Source of the DNA: JAQVCM01 sp040403095
GTDB taxonomy: Bacteria; Bacteroidota; Bacteroidia; Flavobacteriales_D; Crocinitomicaceae
Assembly (NCBI GenBank): GCA_040403095.1
Contig: JBBALI010000016.1
Span: 11,652-75,651 of the forward strand
Direction of reading: 5' to 3'
DNA: 64,000 bases
Positions within the stretch are counted from its first letter, which is position 1; each line of letters opens with the position of its first letter. The notes under the pieces are model-generated. The model was not told where the DNA came from. It was given only the letters and a program-made list of their open reading frames with translations, and did not search any database. A program made the position numbers and the translations under genes. Of the stretch, positions 16,778-26,056 are shown piece by piece.

Positions 16778-18013
16778 GAAATCTGCCCAAAAATCCAAAT
16801 AACTTTTCCCAACCGATTCAGCTTCATCAATTTCAATTTCCGATTCTGCAAACATCCCAGCAATCGCCAAACACATTGCTATTCGATGATCATTGTGCGA
16901 ATTCACTTTGCCTCCTTCAAGTGAATTTTTTCCGTAAATGTGCATTATATCATCTTGTTCATTCAACACAATATTGACACCCAATTTCTCAAATTCTGAT
17001 TTTAAAACTACTCCGCGATCGCTTTCTTTGTGTTTCAATCTTGAGATTCCTTTGATATCTGTTCGTCCATCGCAAAGTGCAGCAAATGTTGTCAATGCAG
17101 GAAATAAATCTGGACAATGTGTGGCATCAAATTGAAAAGATTTGCGTTCGTTTCCTTCGACAGAAATTTGATTTTCGTCAAAAACAATGGTGCAATTTGC
17201 CGTTTCAAAAGCTTTTAAAATGGCTTTGTCAGCTTGTAAACTTGTCAACGAAAGTCCTGAAACTTGGATTTCTTGACCCAGCGCTGAAGCAACCAACCAA
17301 TAACTTGCTGCGCTCCAATCACCCTCAATTTCATAACTTGTTGGCAAGTATTTTTGTTTTCCAGCAATGACAAATTGTTCAAAATTTTGATGTTGAATTT
17401 CGATTCCAAATTGAGTCAAGGTGTTGAGCGTCATTTGAACGTATGGAATGCTTTTAAGATTTTCAACGCTTAAACGGCTTTCAGTCTCCAACAGCGGAAG
17501 CGCCATCAACAAACCTGATAAATACTGCGAACTTAAACTTCCATCTAGAGAAATTTCACTTCCGTGCATTGGTCCTTTGATTTCAATTGGAATATAGCCT
17601 TTTTGCGATTTTACTTTCGCACCAAATTGAGGTAAAATTTCTTCAAAAAAATGCATCGGTCTTTTGGAGAGTGAACCACTTCCGGTGATTTCAAAACTGC
17701 CAGCATGCGCTGCGCAAACATTGGCAATCAAGCGAAATCCCAAACCACTTTCGTGCATATCGATTTTTGCAACAGTTGGAAATTCTTGAATTCCTGTGAT
17801 TTCAGTTATCTTTGATTCGAGATTTATAACCTGCGCGCCCAATTTTTGAACCGCTTGAAGCATGGCAACTTCGTCATTGCTGTTTCCAATGTTGGATAAA
17901 ATGCTTGTTCCTTTGCAAAGCGCCGCGCTTAAAATGGCACGTTGTGTATCGCTTTTAGAACTTGGAATGTGAATTATTCCAGCGTATTTTCCAGGTGAAA
18001 CAGTCTTTTTCAT
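16757..18013 (-). CDS. aroA: 3-phosphoshikimate 1-carboxyvinyltransferase (EPSP synthase)
   Basis: A 418-residue enzyme that joins phosphoenolpyruvate to shikimate 3-phosphate. Visible motifs: IPSSKSDTQRAILSAAL near residue 16-32, SGLGFRLIA near 88, SLSSQYLSGLLMALP, KHKESDRG and HNDHRIAMCLAIAG. Its ATG overlaps the DAHP synthase stop by 4 bases (ATGA), so the two are translationally coupled. The usual C-terminus (GKSYLDFWAD) is followed by FTSTGSV and a stop, all encoded by the 58-bp repeat unit, so the repeat has replaced the native gene end. The enzyme should be intact. Confidence 0.96.
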   Translation of the reverse strand: MKKTVSPGKYAGIIHIPSSKSDTQRAILSAALCKGTSILSNIGNSNDEVAMLQAVQKLGAQVINLESKITEITGIQEFPTVAKIDMHESGLGFRLIANVCAAHAGSFEITGSGSLSKRPMHFFEEILPQFGAKVKSQKGYIPIEIKGPMHGSEISLDGSLSSQYLSGLLMALPLLETESRLSVENLKSIPYVQMTLNTLTQFGIEIQHQNFEQFVIAGKQKYLPTSYEIEGDWSAASYWLVASALGQEIQVSGLSLTSLQADKAILKAFETANCTIVFDENQISVEGNERKSFQFDATHCPDLFPALTTFAALCDGRTDIKGISRLKHKESDRGVVLKSEFEKLGVNIVLNEQDDIMHIYGKNSLEGGKVNSHNDHRIAMCLAIAGMFAESEIEIDEAESVGKSYLDFWADFTSTGSV

Positions 18014-19086
18014 TTCAATAAATCTGGATTCATCACACGCGTTTGGTGACGAATCGATTCTTGGTGAATATCGTCCATGATGCTGCGAACAAACTTCGGC
18101 GTCAAATACATTTCCTCCACTTTTTCAAGTCGGGCGGCTATGATTTTTTTCCAATGATTTTCTTGTAAAATCGTAATGTTATTTTGACGTTTGAAAATTC
18201 CTAATTCTTCGCTCACTTTCATTCTTGCAGAAAGAATTTCGAATAAACGGTCGTCCAAATCGCCAATTTTAGTCCTAAAATCTTCCATTTCCGACCACAA
18301 AGAATCTCCAATTTGATTGGAACGAAGTATCAGCTTGTCAATCAAATTTTTCAGAACCGCTGGAGTGATTTGTTGCGCAGCGTCAGACCAAGCTTCATCT
18401 GGATTTGGATGTGTTTCAATCATCAATCCATCAAAATTTAAATCCATTGCTTTTTGAGAAATTTCATGCAACAAATCTCTGCGTCCTGAAATGTGACTCG
18501 GGTCGCAAATCAATGGAATGTGTGGCATGTTTTCTTTCAGTCCAATTGGCAATTCCCAATTGGGAACATTGCGGTATTTAGGATGTTTGTAAACTGAAAA
18601 ACCACGGTGAATTGCCGCCAAATCAGTCAATCCAACTTTCTGAAACCTTTCAAAAGCGCCCATCCACAAACTCAAATCAGGATTGACAGGATTTTTGATC
18701 ATCACTGGCGTGTTCGTTCCTTTCAAAGCGTCAGCCAAATCTTGAATTGCAAATGGATTTACAGTTGTTCGAGCTCCAATCCAAAGCACATCAACGCCGG
18801 CTTTCAAAGCACTTTCCACATGTTTCGGCGTAGCTACTTCAGTCGTTGTTGGAAGATTAGTTTGCTTTCCCGCTTCAACCAACCATGGTAGACCAATTTC
18901 ACCAACACCTTCAAATGAATCTGGTCGCGTTCTAGGTTTCCAAATTCCAGCACGTAAAAGTTGTGCGTTTCCATTGGTTGCAATTTCTTTGCAAACGGAA
19001 ACAAGTTGTTCTTCAGTTTCTGCGCTGCATGGACCGGTAATTAAGAATGGTCGTTCAGTATCTTGAATGAGTTTTTGAAGATTCAT
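18010..19086 (-). CDS. Bifunctional DAHP synthase / chorismate mutase
   Basis: A 358-residue fusion. Residues 1-255 or so are a class I-beta (KdsA-like) 3-deoxy-7-phosphoheptulonate synthase: ITGPCSAETEEQL, LRAGIWKPRTRPDSFEG, DVLWIGARTTVNPF, CDPSHISGRRDLL and MIETHPNPDEAWSD. The C-terminal 90 residues are an AroQ-type chorismate mutase (DLDDRLFEILSARMKVSEELG). It controls entry to aromatic amino acid synthesis; the mutase domain often acts as the feedback sensor in such fusions. The ATG at 19086 is 1 base from the tsaB stop. It is the third gene of a coupled operon. Confidence 0.95.
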   Translation of the reverse strand: MNLQKLIQDTERPFLITGPCSAETEEQLVSVCKEIATNGNAQLLRAGIWKPRTRPDSFEGVGEIGLPWLVEAGKQTNLPTTTEVATPKHVESALKAGVDVLWIGARTTVNPFAIQDLADALKGTNTPVMIKNPVNPDLSLWMGAFERFQKVGLTDLAAIHRGFSVYKHPKYRNVPNWELPIGLKENMPHIPLICDPSHISGRRDLLHEISQKAMDLNFDGLMIETHPNPDEAWSDAAQQITPAVLKNLIDKLILRSNQIGDSLWSEMEDFRTKIGDLDDRLFEILSARMKVSEELGIFKRQNNITILQENHWKKIIAARLEKVEEMYLTPKFVRSIMDDIHQESIRHQTRVMNPDLLK

Positions 19087-19087
19087 T

Positions 19088-19765
19088 TTATTGCGCTTTG
19101 GATTTAACATTCATCACAAAATCTTTCAAGTAGAAAGGCTCAAAGTAAGCAACATCTTCAAAAGCTTTTTGTTCGAATTTTTGATACGCCAACTGCACTT
19201 GACCTTTGGCGCTTGAAAGTATTTCGGTGGCGAAGATAATTTCTCTTCCTTTCCACAATTCTATTAGTTTTTCGGCACCATCTCCACAAGCAACGAATGG
19301 TTCAAATTCAGCGTATGAATTTTCATCCAAAACATCAGCGGATATGGGTTTAATAATTTCACCTTTCGAATTGTAAACAGCTGCAAAAACTTCCATTCTT
19401 CTCGCATCAATCATAGGAATGATGTTTTGACTTGGATATTTTTCAATCACAATTTGTTGAATCGAAACCAAGGCATCGACTGCGATTAATGGAATTGAAA
19501 GTGCGTAGCAAAAACCTTTTGCAGTTGAAACACCAATTCTTAATCCTGTGTAAGAGCCAGGTCCAGAAGCAATCGAAACGGCAGAAAGTTGATTGGCAGT
19601 AATTCCTTCGGATTTTAGAATTTCTTCAATTAATAAAGTGAGATTTTCACCGTGAGAAAAACCTGCTTCTTGAATTTCTTTCATTTGCTTGATTTGTCCA
19701 TTAAAAGACAGCGCAACTGAACAAACTTTCGTTGCAGTTTCTAAATGTAAAATGTATGTATTCAT
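19088..19765 (-). CDS. tsaB: tRNA threonylcarbamoyladenosine biosynthesis protein TsaB
   Basis: A 225-residue ASKHA-fold protein that forms the t6A-synthesis complex with TsaD and TsaE. The family motif SGPGSYTGLRIGVSTAKGF is present near residue 68-86, plus the N-terminal LHLETATKVCSVAL. The start codon overlaps the stop of the response regulator gene by one base (TAATG), so translation is probably coupled. Its partners are not in this window. Confidence 0.93.
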   Translation of the reverse strand: MNTYILHLETATKVCSVALSFNGQIKQMKEIQEAGFSHGENLTLLIEEILKSEGITANQLSAVSIASGPGSYTGLRIGVSTAKGFCYALSIPLIAVDALVSIQQIVIEKYPSQNIIPMIDARRMEVFAAVYNSKGEIIKPISADVLDENSYAEFEPFVACGDGAEKLIELWKGREIIFATEILSSAKGQVQLAYQKFEQKAFEDVAYFEPFYLKDFVMNVKSKAQ

Positions 19766-20454
19766 TAATCAGCTAACTCCAATTTAAATCCAATGCCGTG
19801 AATATTGGCGATGCTCACTTTTGAATCTTCTTTCAGGTATTTTCTCAGTTTCGTGATGAAAACGTCTAAACTTCTTCCCACAAAATAATCATCTTGACCC
19901 CAAACAGCATTGAGAACGATTTCCCTTGCAACCACTTGATTTTTGAATTTGCACAAGATTTTCAAAATTTGCGCTTCTTTTTTGGTCAATGTTTTTTCGA
20001 AATCAGCATGAATCAATTTGTAATTTTCGGTGTCAAACTGATAACTTCCCAATGGAATAACCACTTCTTCTGGTTCAGTGACTAAAATGTTAATCCTTTT
20101 CAGCAAAGCTTTGATTCGCACTTGAAGTTCTTCAAAACTAAATGGTTTCGTCAAATAATCATCTCCTCCAGCATCAAATCCAGCAATTTTATCTTCTGTC
20201 ATAGACTTTGCAGTCAAGAAAATAATTGGCGTTTCTTTGTCAATTTTTCTGATATCAGCAGCCAAAGTGAAACCGTCTTTTTTCGGCATCATCACATCAA
20301 GAATACACAAGTGGTATTTTTCGTCATTGAAACGCTGATAAGCATCCATTCCATTGGTACAAAGTGTTACATGATAACCTTCTGAACGCAATTGGTCTGC
20401 GATTACAAAACCTAAACTAGTATCGTCTTCTGCTAATAAAATTTTCGCTTTCAT
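19765..20454 (-). CDS. OmpR-family response regulator (RprY-like)
   Basis: A 229-residue two-domain regulator. Receiver: acidic pocket EDD (9-11), phospho-acceptor Asp53 (ILDVMMPKKDG), Thr81 and Lys103 (LTKPF). The C-terminal winged helix contains LTKKEAQILKILCKFKNQVVAREIVLNAVWG and VDVFITKLRKYL-like DNA-recognition sequence. I set the ATG at 20454; the frame extends to 20544 without receiver-like sequence. No histidine kinase is next to it, and the gene is instead coupled to tsaB and aro genes. In other Bacteroidota the RprXY pair is encoded together, so the kinase is presumably elsewhere. Confidence 0.92.
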   Translation of the reverse strand: MKAKILLAEDDTSLGFVIADQLRSEGYHVTLCTNGMDAYQRFNDEKYHLCILDVMMPKKDGFTLAADIRKIDKETPIIFLTAKSMTEDKIAGFDAGGDDYLTKPFSFEELQVRIKALLKRINILVTEPEEVVIPLGSYQFDTENYKLIHADFEKTLTKKEAQILKILCKFKNQVVAREIVLNAVWGQDDYFVGRSLDVFITKLRKYLKEDSKVSIANIHGIGFKLELAD

Positions 20455-20627
20455 GCTCTGAGTAAATTTTCCGAAATTTAAGGAATTAAAGTTTAAAGTA
20501 TCATTTGTTAACCAATTATTAGCAATAATTATCACAAATTGCATTTTTGATTGATTTACGGCGCAATTTGACCTATTTTAACAAAGAATGATGTCAAAAA
20601 ATGAATCAACATTTGTAAACGAATCAT

Positions 20628-20635
20628 TACCTTTG
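20628..20635 (+). promoter_or_regulatory. -7 promoter element for purB (TACCTTTG)
   Basis: A perfect TAnnTTTG match 16 bases before the purB ATG. It predicts a very short leader. No -33 TTG at 18-19 bases is visible. Confidence 0.6.
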
Positions 20636-20651
20636 CACTTTAATATACGTT

Positions 20652-22007
20652 ATGGAATTAAATGCGTTGACCGCAATTTCCCCTGTTGACGGAAGATACA
20701 GAGGAAAAACCAATGAATTGGCACCTTATTTTTCTGAATTTGGATTGATCAAATACCGCGTGAGAGTGGAAGTAGAATATTTGATTTCGCTGGTAGAATC
20801 CAATGTTGAACCTTTGAAAGATTTTCCAAGAGAAAAGTTTGATTCCTTGCGCAATTGCTATTTGAATTTTACGGAAAACGACGCACTTTGGATTAAGAAT
20901 TCAGAAAAAATAACCAATCACGATGTGAAGGCGGTAGAATATTTCTTGAAAGAGCAAATGATTGCACTTGGATTGGAGAAATATTTAGAATTTGTGCATT
21001 TCGGTTTGACTTCCCAAGACATCAATAATACAAGTATTCCACTTTCTTTGAAAGAAGCGTTGGAAAATGAATATTATCCGATGTTACAGCAAGTCATTAC
21101 TAAATTAAATGAGTTGAAATCCACTTGGAAAGACATTCCAATGTTGGCTAAAACACATGGTCAGCCAGCTTCTCCAACGCGTTTAGGAAAAGAAATTCAA
21201 GTTTTTTCTGAGCGTTTAGAAAAACAATTCACGCAAGCTTTGGCAGTTCCTTTTTCTGCAAAATTTGGCGGCGCAACAGGAAATATGAATGCGCATTTTG
21301 TCGCTTTTCCAGCGCATAATTGGGTCGATTTTGCCAATCATTTTGTAAATGATATACTGAAATTAGACAGGTCGCAAACGACAACACAAATTGAGCACTA
21401 CGATAATTTAGCAGCACTTTTTGATGCTTTGAAGAGAATCAATACCATCATTTTGGATTTGAACCGCGACATGTGGTTGTATGTTTCCATGGATTATTTC
21501 AAGCAAAAATTGAAAGAAGGTGAAGTTGGCTCTTCAGCCATGCCCCACAAAGTGAATCCAATTGATTTTGAAAATTCAGAGGGAAACATTGGAATTGCAA
21601 ACGCTTTGTTGGAACATTTATCTGCAAAATTGCCAGTCTCAAGGTTACAAAGAGATTTAACAGATTCAACGGTTTTGAGAATGATTGGAGTACCATTAGC
21701 GCATGCGTTAATTGCTTTCAAATCTACGCTCAATGGATTGGAAAAATTATTGTTGAACGAAGCTGCTTTTGCCAAGGATTTGGAAGCAAATTGGGCGGTA
21801 GTTGCTGAAGCGATTCAAACGATTTTACGCCGTGAAGGTTATCCAAAACCATACGAAGCTTTGAAAGGTTTGACACGTAAAAATGAAGCTGTTACGCAAG
21901 CGACTGTGCATGATTTCATTGATACCTTGGAAATCACTGAAACCGTTAGAACTGAATTGAAACAAATTACACCTCAAAACTATACGGGAGTTCAGTTGGT
22001 GAAATAG
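20652..22007 (+). CDS. purB: Adenylosuccinate lyase
   Basis: A 451-residue enzyme that cleaves SAICAR and adenylosuccinate to release fumarate in purine synthesis. The start MELNALTAISPVDGRYRGKT, the THGQPASPTRLGKE region and the catalytic loop VGSSAMPHKVNPIDFENSEGN (near residue 292-312) are those of E. coli-type PurB. The length is normal. Divergent from the response regulator operon. Confidence 0.97.
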   Translation: MELNALTAISPVDGRYRGKTNELAPYFSEFGLIKYRVRVEVEYLISLVESNVEPLKDFPREKFDSLRNCYLNFTENDALWIKNSEKITNHDVKAVEYFLKEQMIALGLEKYLEFVHFGLTSQDINNTSIPLSLKEALENEYYPMLQQVITKLNELKSTWKDIPMLAKTHGQPASPTRLGKEIQVFSERLEKQFTQALAVPFSAKFGGATGNMNAHFVAFPAHNWVDFANHFVNDILKLDRSQTTTQIEHYDNLAALFDALKRINTIILDLNRDMWLYVSMDYFKQKLKEGEVGSSAMPHKVNPIDFENSEGNIGIANALLEHLSAKLPVSRLQRDLTDSTVLRMIGVPLAHALIAFKSTLNGLEKLLLNEAAFAKDLEANWAVVAEAIQTILRREGYPKPYEALKGLTRKNEAVTQATVHDFIDTLEITETVRTELKQITPQNYTGVQLVK

Positions 22008-22035
22008 AATCTTTTCTTTACTTTTAAATAAAAGA

Positions 22036-23610
22036 ATGAAAATGATTAAAATATGGCTTTTCAGTTGCTCGTTGTTTTTGGCATCTTTTGTCAATGCGCA
22101 ATACGATATTCAGTGGAGTGAACTCGCCAAAAGCAGGGGAACAACTTCTCAAATTATACCGATTTCAGGGGCCAATTTTTTTACTTTGCGTTGGCAAGGT
22201 GGAATGCTTGGATCTATGTATTTAGCGAATCACAGTCAGTTTGTTGTCAATAGTTCCGGAAAAGTTCAATATGTTGTAGGAAAAAGTTTGGCCACTTTTG
22301 AAGGTGTTTCAACCATCAATGGTAAAGTGGTTGTGTTCTTATCGGATAAATTTGAAGGAAAAAACATCTTGTACATGCAGAAGTATGGCGCAGATTGCAA
22401 ACAAGATGGACCCGCAATTGAGTTGACATCTTTTGAACTACCTAATAATTGGAATAAAAGAGGTTATTTTAACATCATCAATTCACAAAACAAGGCATTT
22501 TTGTGCGTAGAATATGACATTCCAGGTTCTAAAACTGAAAAACAAAAATTTGGATATAAGGTATTGACAGACAGTTTAGAAGTGGTTTCGGAGGGTGAAT
22601 ATGAATCGCCGTATGATCCAAATATTTCTGAAATTTCTAATCGATATTTATCGAACACAGGTGACTATTTTTTTGCTTGTAAGATTTACAACACCAATGA
22701 AAAAGGACGTGTAAAAGACCGATCAACTTTGGAAAAAGCAATTTTAATTCAAGTTACTCCTGATGGTTTGGACGAATTTGAATTGGACCTAGATAGCAAG
22801 CGCATTTTTGATATGGGTTTTTCATCAGACAACAATCGAATCATGACATTTACAGGTTTGTATGGAGACGCTGAACGAGGTAATTCTGGTATCAAAGGGA
22901 TATTTTATTTTAGACTAAATTTTGACAAAAAGGAAATCATCGATGAAGGTTTTGAAAAATTCAGCAAAGATTTTATCATGCAAGATTGGTCTGAAAGAGA
23001 AATTGAACGGGCAAACAAGAGAGAAGCAAGTGGAAAATCAGCTCCCCAATTGTTTAATTACGATATTCGAGAGACAATTACTTTGGAAGATGGCAGCATC
23101 ATTGGAATGTTGGAACAATATTATGTAAGACAAGTTACTAGTAATGACTACCGTTCCAATATGACTTCTTCGACTTTTTACTACTATTACAATAATCTAA
23201 TTGTCTATAAAATTTTACCTAACGGAACCTTTGAATGGGTTAAAAACATTCCCAAAAGTCAAGTTTCTGTCAATGATTATGGTTATTACAGTTCTGTTGC
23301 ACGTTTCGTGACAAAAGATAAATTGGTAATTTTCTTCAATGATAATTTGAATAATTACGACGAAAAAGGCGTGTGGAACAACAATGTTTATACTTCAAGT
23401 TTTAGAAAGAAAACCAATACCGTTGCCAAAGTAGAAGTAGGACTTAATGATGGTTCCGTTGAAAGAAATACATTTTTTGACAGACTAGAAACCAGCGCAT
23501 TGGCAGTTCCCAAATTGTTTGAAACAGATTATAAAAACAAAGAAATGTTGATTTTTCTAATTATTAATAGAAAAGAGAAATTTGGTCTTTTGAATTTTGA
23601 GTCAAACTAG
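22036..23610 (+). CDS. Secreted protein of unknown function
   Basis: A 524-residue protein with a Sec signal peptide (IKIWLFSCSLFLASFVNAQ) and no further membrane segment. The rest is a mixed beta-rich protein with no domain I recognise; it lacks a T9SS C-terminal signature. It starts 28 bases after purB on the same strand and could be co-transcribed with it. A start at 22042 is also possible. The only visible hint is periplasmic or surface location. Confidence 0.75.
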   Translation: MKMIKIWLFSCSLFLASFVNAQYDIQWSELAKSRGTTSQIIPISGANFFTLRWQGGMLGSMYLANHSQFVVNSSGKVQYVVGKSLATFEGVSTINGKVVVFLSDKFEGKNILYMQKYGADCKQDGPAIELTSFELPNNWNKRGYFNIINSQNKAFLCVEYDIPGSKTEKQKFGYKVLTDSLEVVSEGEYESPYDPNISEISNRYLSNTGDYFFACKIYNTNEKGRVKDRSTLEKAILIQVTPDGLDEFELDLDSKRIFDMGFSSDNNRIMTFTGLYGDAERGNSGIKGIFYFRLNFDKKEIIDEGFEKFSKDFIMQDWSEREIERANKREASGKSAPQLFNYDIRETITLEDGSIIGMLEQYYVRQVTSNDYRSNMTSSTFYYYYNNLIVYKILPNGTFEWVKNIPKSQVSVNDYGYYSSVARFVTKDKLVIFFNDNLNNYDEKGVWNNNVYTSSFRKKTNTVAKVEVGLNDGSVERNTFFDRLETSALAVPKLFETDYKNKEMLIFLIINRKEKFGLLNFESN

Positions 23611-23669
23611 TTGAAAATAATTTAACATTTTTTTAAACATTCAAATGCCAGAGTTTAAAACAAAAGGCA

Positions 23670-23677
23670 TACCTTTG
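23670..23677 (+). promoter_or_regulatory. -7 promoter element of the candidate small RNA
   Basis: TACCTTTG matches TAnnTTTG perfectly. It lies in the 313-base gap between two coding genes, about 250 bases before the next start codon. Confidence 0.5.
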
Positions 23678-23683
23678 TGCCAC

Positions 23684-23780
23684 AATAGCAATTTTTCATA
23701 GGAGTTGTTTTTGGGTTTTATAGTTTTAGCATAGTTTAGCGAAAAGAGGAGTAGAATTTCATAGGTTTACTCCTCTTTTT
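23684..23780 (+). ncRNA. Candidate small RNA, about 97 nt
   Basis: A -7 element (23670-23677) and a strong intrinsic terminator (stem 23742-23753 with 23768-23779, 12 bp, followed by Ts) bracket about 97 bases with no open reading frame of note. This layout is that of an independent small RNA. An alternative is a read-through leader of the downstream gene with an attenuator. I cannot assign a family. Confidence 0.4.
23742..23780 (+). terminator. Intrinsic terminator in the 23.6-23.9 kb gap
   Basis: A perfect 12-bp stem, AAAAGAGGAGTA with TACTCCTCTTTT, has a 14-base loop and ends in five Ts. It is 130 bases past the stop of the upstream gene. Confidence 0.8.
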
Positions 23781-23923
23781 GGTTTCTGGAAGTTTTGTAA
23801 ATCCTTGTGACTATTTTTTTAAGGCTAAAACGAAAATTGAATATTCTCATTTTCTTCAACTTCCTTCATCTTTTTTATTATTTTTGTTCAATCGTACTGT
23901 TATTCACGTAATTGCTTTGTAAT

Positions 23924-25420
23924 ATGTTTAGATTTTTACTTTTATCCGCTTTTTCATTTTTTGGATTTACTCTTTTTTCACAAACGCAAGGTTCAGCTTA
24001 TACTGCTGTTGGAAAAGGTGTTGCAACCACTTTTTTGACTGATTACCAATGTTTGGGAATCAATACTTCGGCTTTAGGTTGGGGAACAGGATACAAAGAC
24101 AAACGTTTTACCACCGGTTCTAGTGAATTTGGTTTTGGAATTTACAGCGATGAATTGACAAGTGCTAAATTGAAAAATTTATCCAAAAGTTTGCAAAATC
24201 AATTGTTTGGTAAGAATAAAGACAATTTTGATTGGAACCAACAGAAAGAAGCCGCTGCAAGTTATGCGCAATCAGGAATTGCCATTTTTGCGGATTACAA
24301 TTGGGCAGGATTTTCTTTTCAAGGAAAAAAATTCGGAGGAATCGCTTTTAATATTTCTGAAAATTATCAGTGGTATTCGAAATTAAGCCAAAAAACAACA
24401 GATATCATTTTCAAAGGACAACTTTCTAGCTATTTTGATTCTTTGCAAATTGTTTTGAACGGTGATACTTCGATGATTGCCAATACGCAAAATCTTTCTC
24501 CAGATACCTTGGCAGCAGCAATACAAGGTTCTGTGGCTGTTCCTTTGAGATTGAGTGAAATCACCAATGGCTCTTCAGTTAAAATGTTGTGGACACGTTC
24601 CTACAATTTTGGATACGGTAGAAAAATCATTGGAAAAGATTCAGTTTTTGTACTTTATGGAGGAATCGGCGGTAGATTTATTCAATCAATGGCGATGTTT
24701 AATATGGAATCTGATGAAAATGGTTTGCGTTTGTATTCTTCACTTTCTCCAGCTTTCAATTTGGATTACGGTTCAATCGCAACGACCAATTTATCAACTT
24801 ATACCACAAGCAAAGGCGGTTTGCCAGCATCAGTTGGAAATGGTTATGGAATAGATTTGTCAGCAAGCGCCATCTTTTTTGGTCGCTTGAAAGTGGCGGC
24901 AGCAGTCAATAATATTGGTTCTGTGACGTACAACCGAAATGTTTATTCTGTGAAAGACACTTTGTTGGCTAATATTTCATTGGCAGGTTTGAATGACGAC
25001 AATGTAACTGAATCTGTGAATCAATTGTTGCGTGAAGGTGGAATTTTGACCTTGGAAGGAAAAGAAAAATATGTGGTGAACAATCCCTCAAATGTGAGAA
25101 TTGGGGCAAGCTTTCAGCCTTTTAAATTCTTGAATTTTGGTTTTGATTTGGTTGCACCTTTCAATCGTGATAATCCTGGAAGCATTCAAAATGCCATTAT
25201 TTCTTTTGGAGGAGATATTCGTCCTGTAAAATGGTTGCAATTGAGTGTTGGCTATTTAGGCGGAGGAATTTATGCAACGAATATTCCGGTTGGAATCAAC
25301 TTTATCTTGAGAGATGGAGCATATGAAGTGGGCGTTTCATCAAGAGATGCGATTTCATTTTTCTCTAAAAACACGAAAAGTTTGTCTGCTGCATTTGGTT
25401 TTGCAAGGTTTAGATTTTAA
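23924..25420 (+). CDS. Putative outer-membrane beta-barrel protein (DUF5723-like)
   Basis: A 498-residue protein with a signal peptide (FRFLLLSAFSFFGFTLFSQ) and alternating amphipathic strands rich in Gly and aromatic residues. It ends in Phe (SLSAAFGFARFRF), a usual outer-membrane barrel signature. Features such as INTSALGWG near the start and repeated GFGI/GYGRK/GGGIY strands resemble the DUF5723 group of Bacteroidota outer-membrane proteins, but that assignment is tentative. The ATG at 23924 is preferred over TTG at 23912. It is convergent with the Nudix gene (4-base gap). Confidence 0.7.
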   Translation: MFRFLLLSAFSFFGFTLFSQTQGSAYTAVGKGVATTFLTDYQCLGINTSALGWGTGYKDKRFTTGSSEFGFGIYSDELTSAKLKNLSKSLQNQLFGKNKDNFDWNQQKEAAASYAQSGIAIFADYNWAGFSFQGKKFGGIAFNISENYQWYSKLSQKTTDIIFKGQLSSYFDSLQIVLNGDTSMIANTQNLSPDTLAAAIQGSVAVPLRLSEITNGSSVKMLWTRSYNFGYGRKIIGKDSVFVLYGGIGGRFIQSMAMFNMESDENGLRLYSSLSPAFNLDYGSIATTNLSTYTTSKGGLPASVGNGYGIDLSASAIFFGRLKVAAAVNNIGSVTYNRNVYSVKDTLLANISLAGLNDDNVTESVNQLLREGGILTLEGKEKYVVNNPSNVRIGASFQPFKFLNFGFDLVAPFNRDNPGSIQNAIISFGGDIRPVKWLQLSVGYLGGGIYATNIPVGINFILRDGAYEVGVSSRDAISFFSKNTKSLSAAFGFARFRF

Positions 25421-25424
25421 TCGT

Positions 25425-26054
25425 CTATTTTTCTCTTAGAATTTCTTTCAATTCATTCAAAATAAGTGCAGTTGCGCCCCAAATTTGTTTGTTTGCAATA
25501 TTGAAACATGGGATGTTTTTTATGGTCAAATTTGAATTGATCTTCACTTCCATTTGATCCAAATTTGAGTCGTCAAGCAATTCATTCATCGTAATCGTGA
25601 AAATCGATTCAACTTCTCTTTCATCCGCTGTGAATACTGGTTTTTCTGGATAATAGAACAAAAATGGCTCCACGTGAAAGTTGCTTACAGGAATGTAAAC
25701 GGATGTCAGTTTCCCAATCAAATGATTGTCAGAAAGCTGGATTCCAACTTCTTCCCAACATTCTCTGATGGCTGTGAAAGCCAAGTTCTCATCGCTCGAT
25801 TCTTTTTTTCCACCAGGAAAACTGACTTGACCACTGTGGCTTCCGTCATATGATGGTCGTTGGATTAAAGTGCAATGTTGAATTCCATTTTCTTCAAAAA
25901 GCATCACGGCCACAGCAGATTCTTTCGCGTCTATTGCTTCTTTCAAAGCATCACTCGAAAGCGGACGATTGGTTGGCATCATTGGTTTATGCGCTTCTTC
26001 ACCAGGAAGTTCTGCTTGGAATAATTGAATTAATTTTTGGTGAAAAGAATGCAT
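25425..26054 (-). CDS. CoA pyrophosphatase-type Nudix hydrolase
   Basis: A 209-residue Nudix protein. The box FPGGKKESSDENLAFTAIREC plus WEEVG lies near residue 79-103, and it is preceded by the CoA-diphosphatase signature (IQRPSYDGSHSGQVSFPGG). Such enzymes hydrolyse CoA to 3',5'-ADP and phosphopantetheine and remove oxidised CoA. The start is 2 bases from the stop of the upstream lipoprotein gene, so they form one operon. Equivalent to the E. coli NudL group. Confidence 0.88.
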   Translation of the reverse strand: MHSFHQKLIQLFQAELPGEEAHKPMMPTNRPLSSDALKEAIDAKESAVAVMLFEENGIQHCTLIQRPSYDGSHSGQVSFPGGKKESSDENLAFTAIRECWEEVGIQLSDNHLIGKLTSVYIPVSNFHVEPFLFYYPEKPVFTADEREVESIFTITMNELLDDSNLDQMEVKINSNLTIKNIPCFNIANKQIWGATALILNELKEILREK

Positions 26055-26056
26055 TT

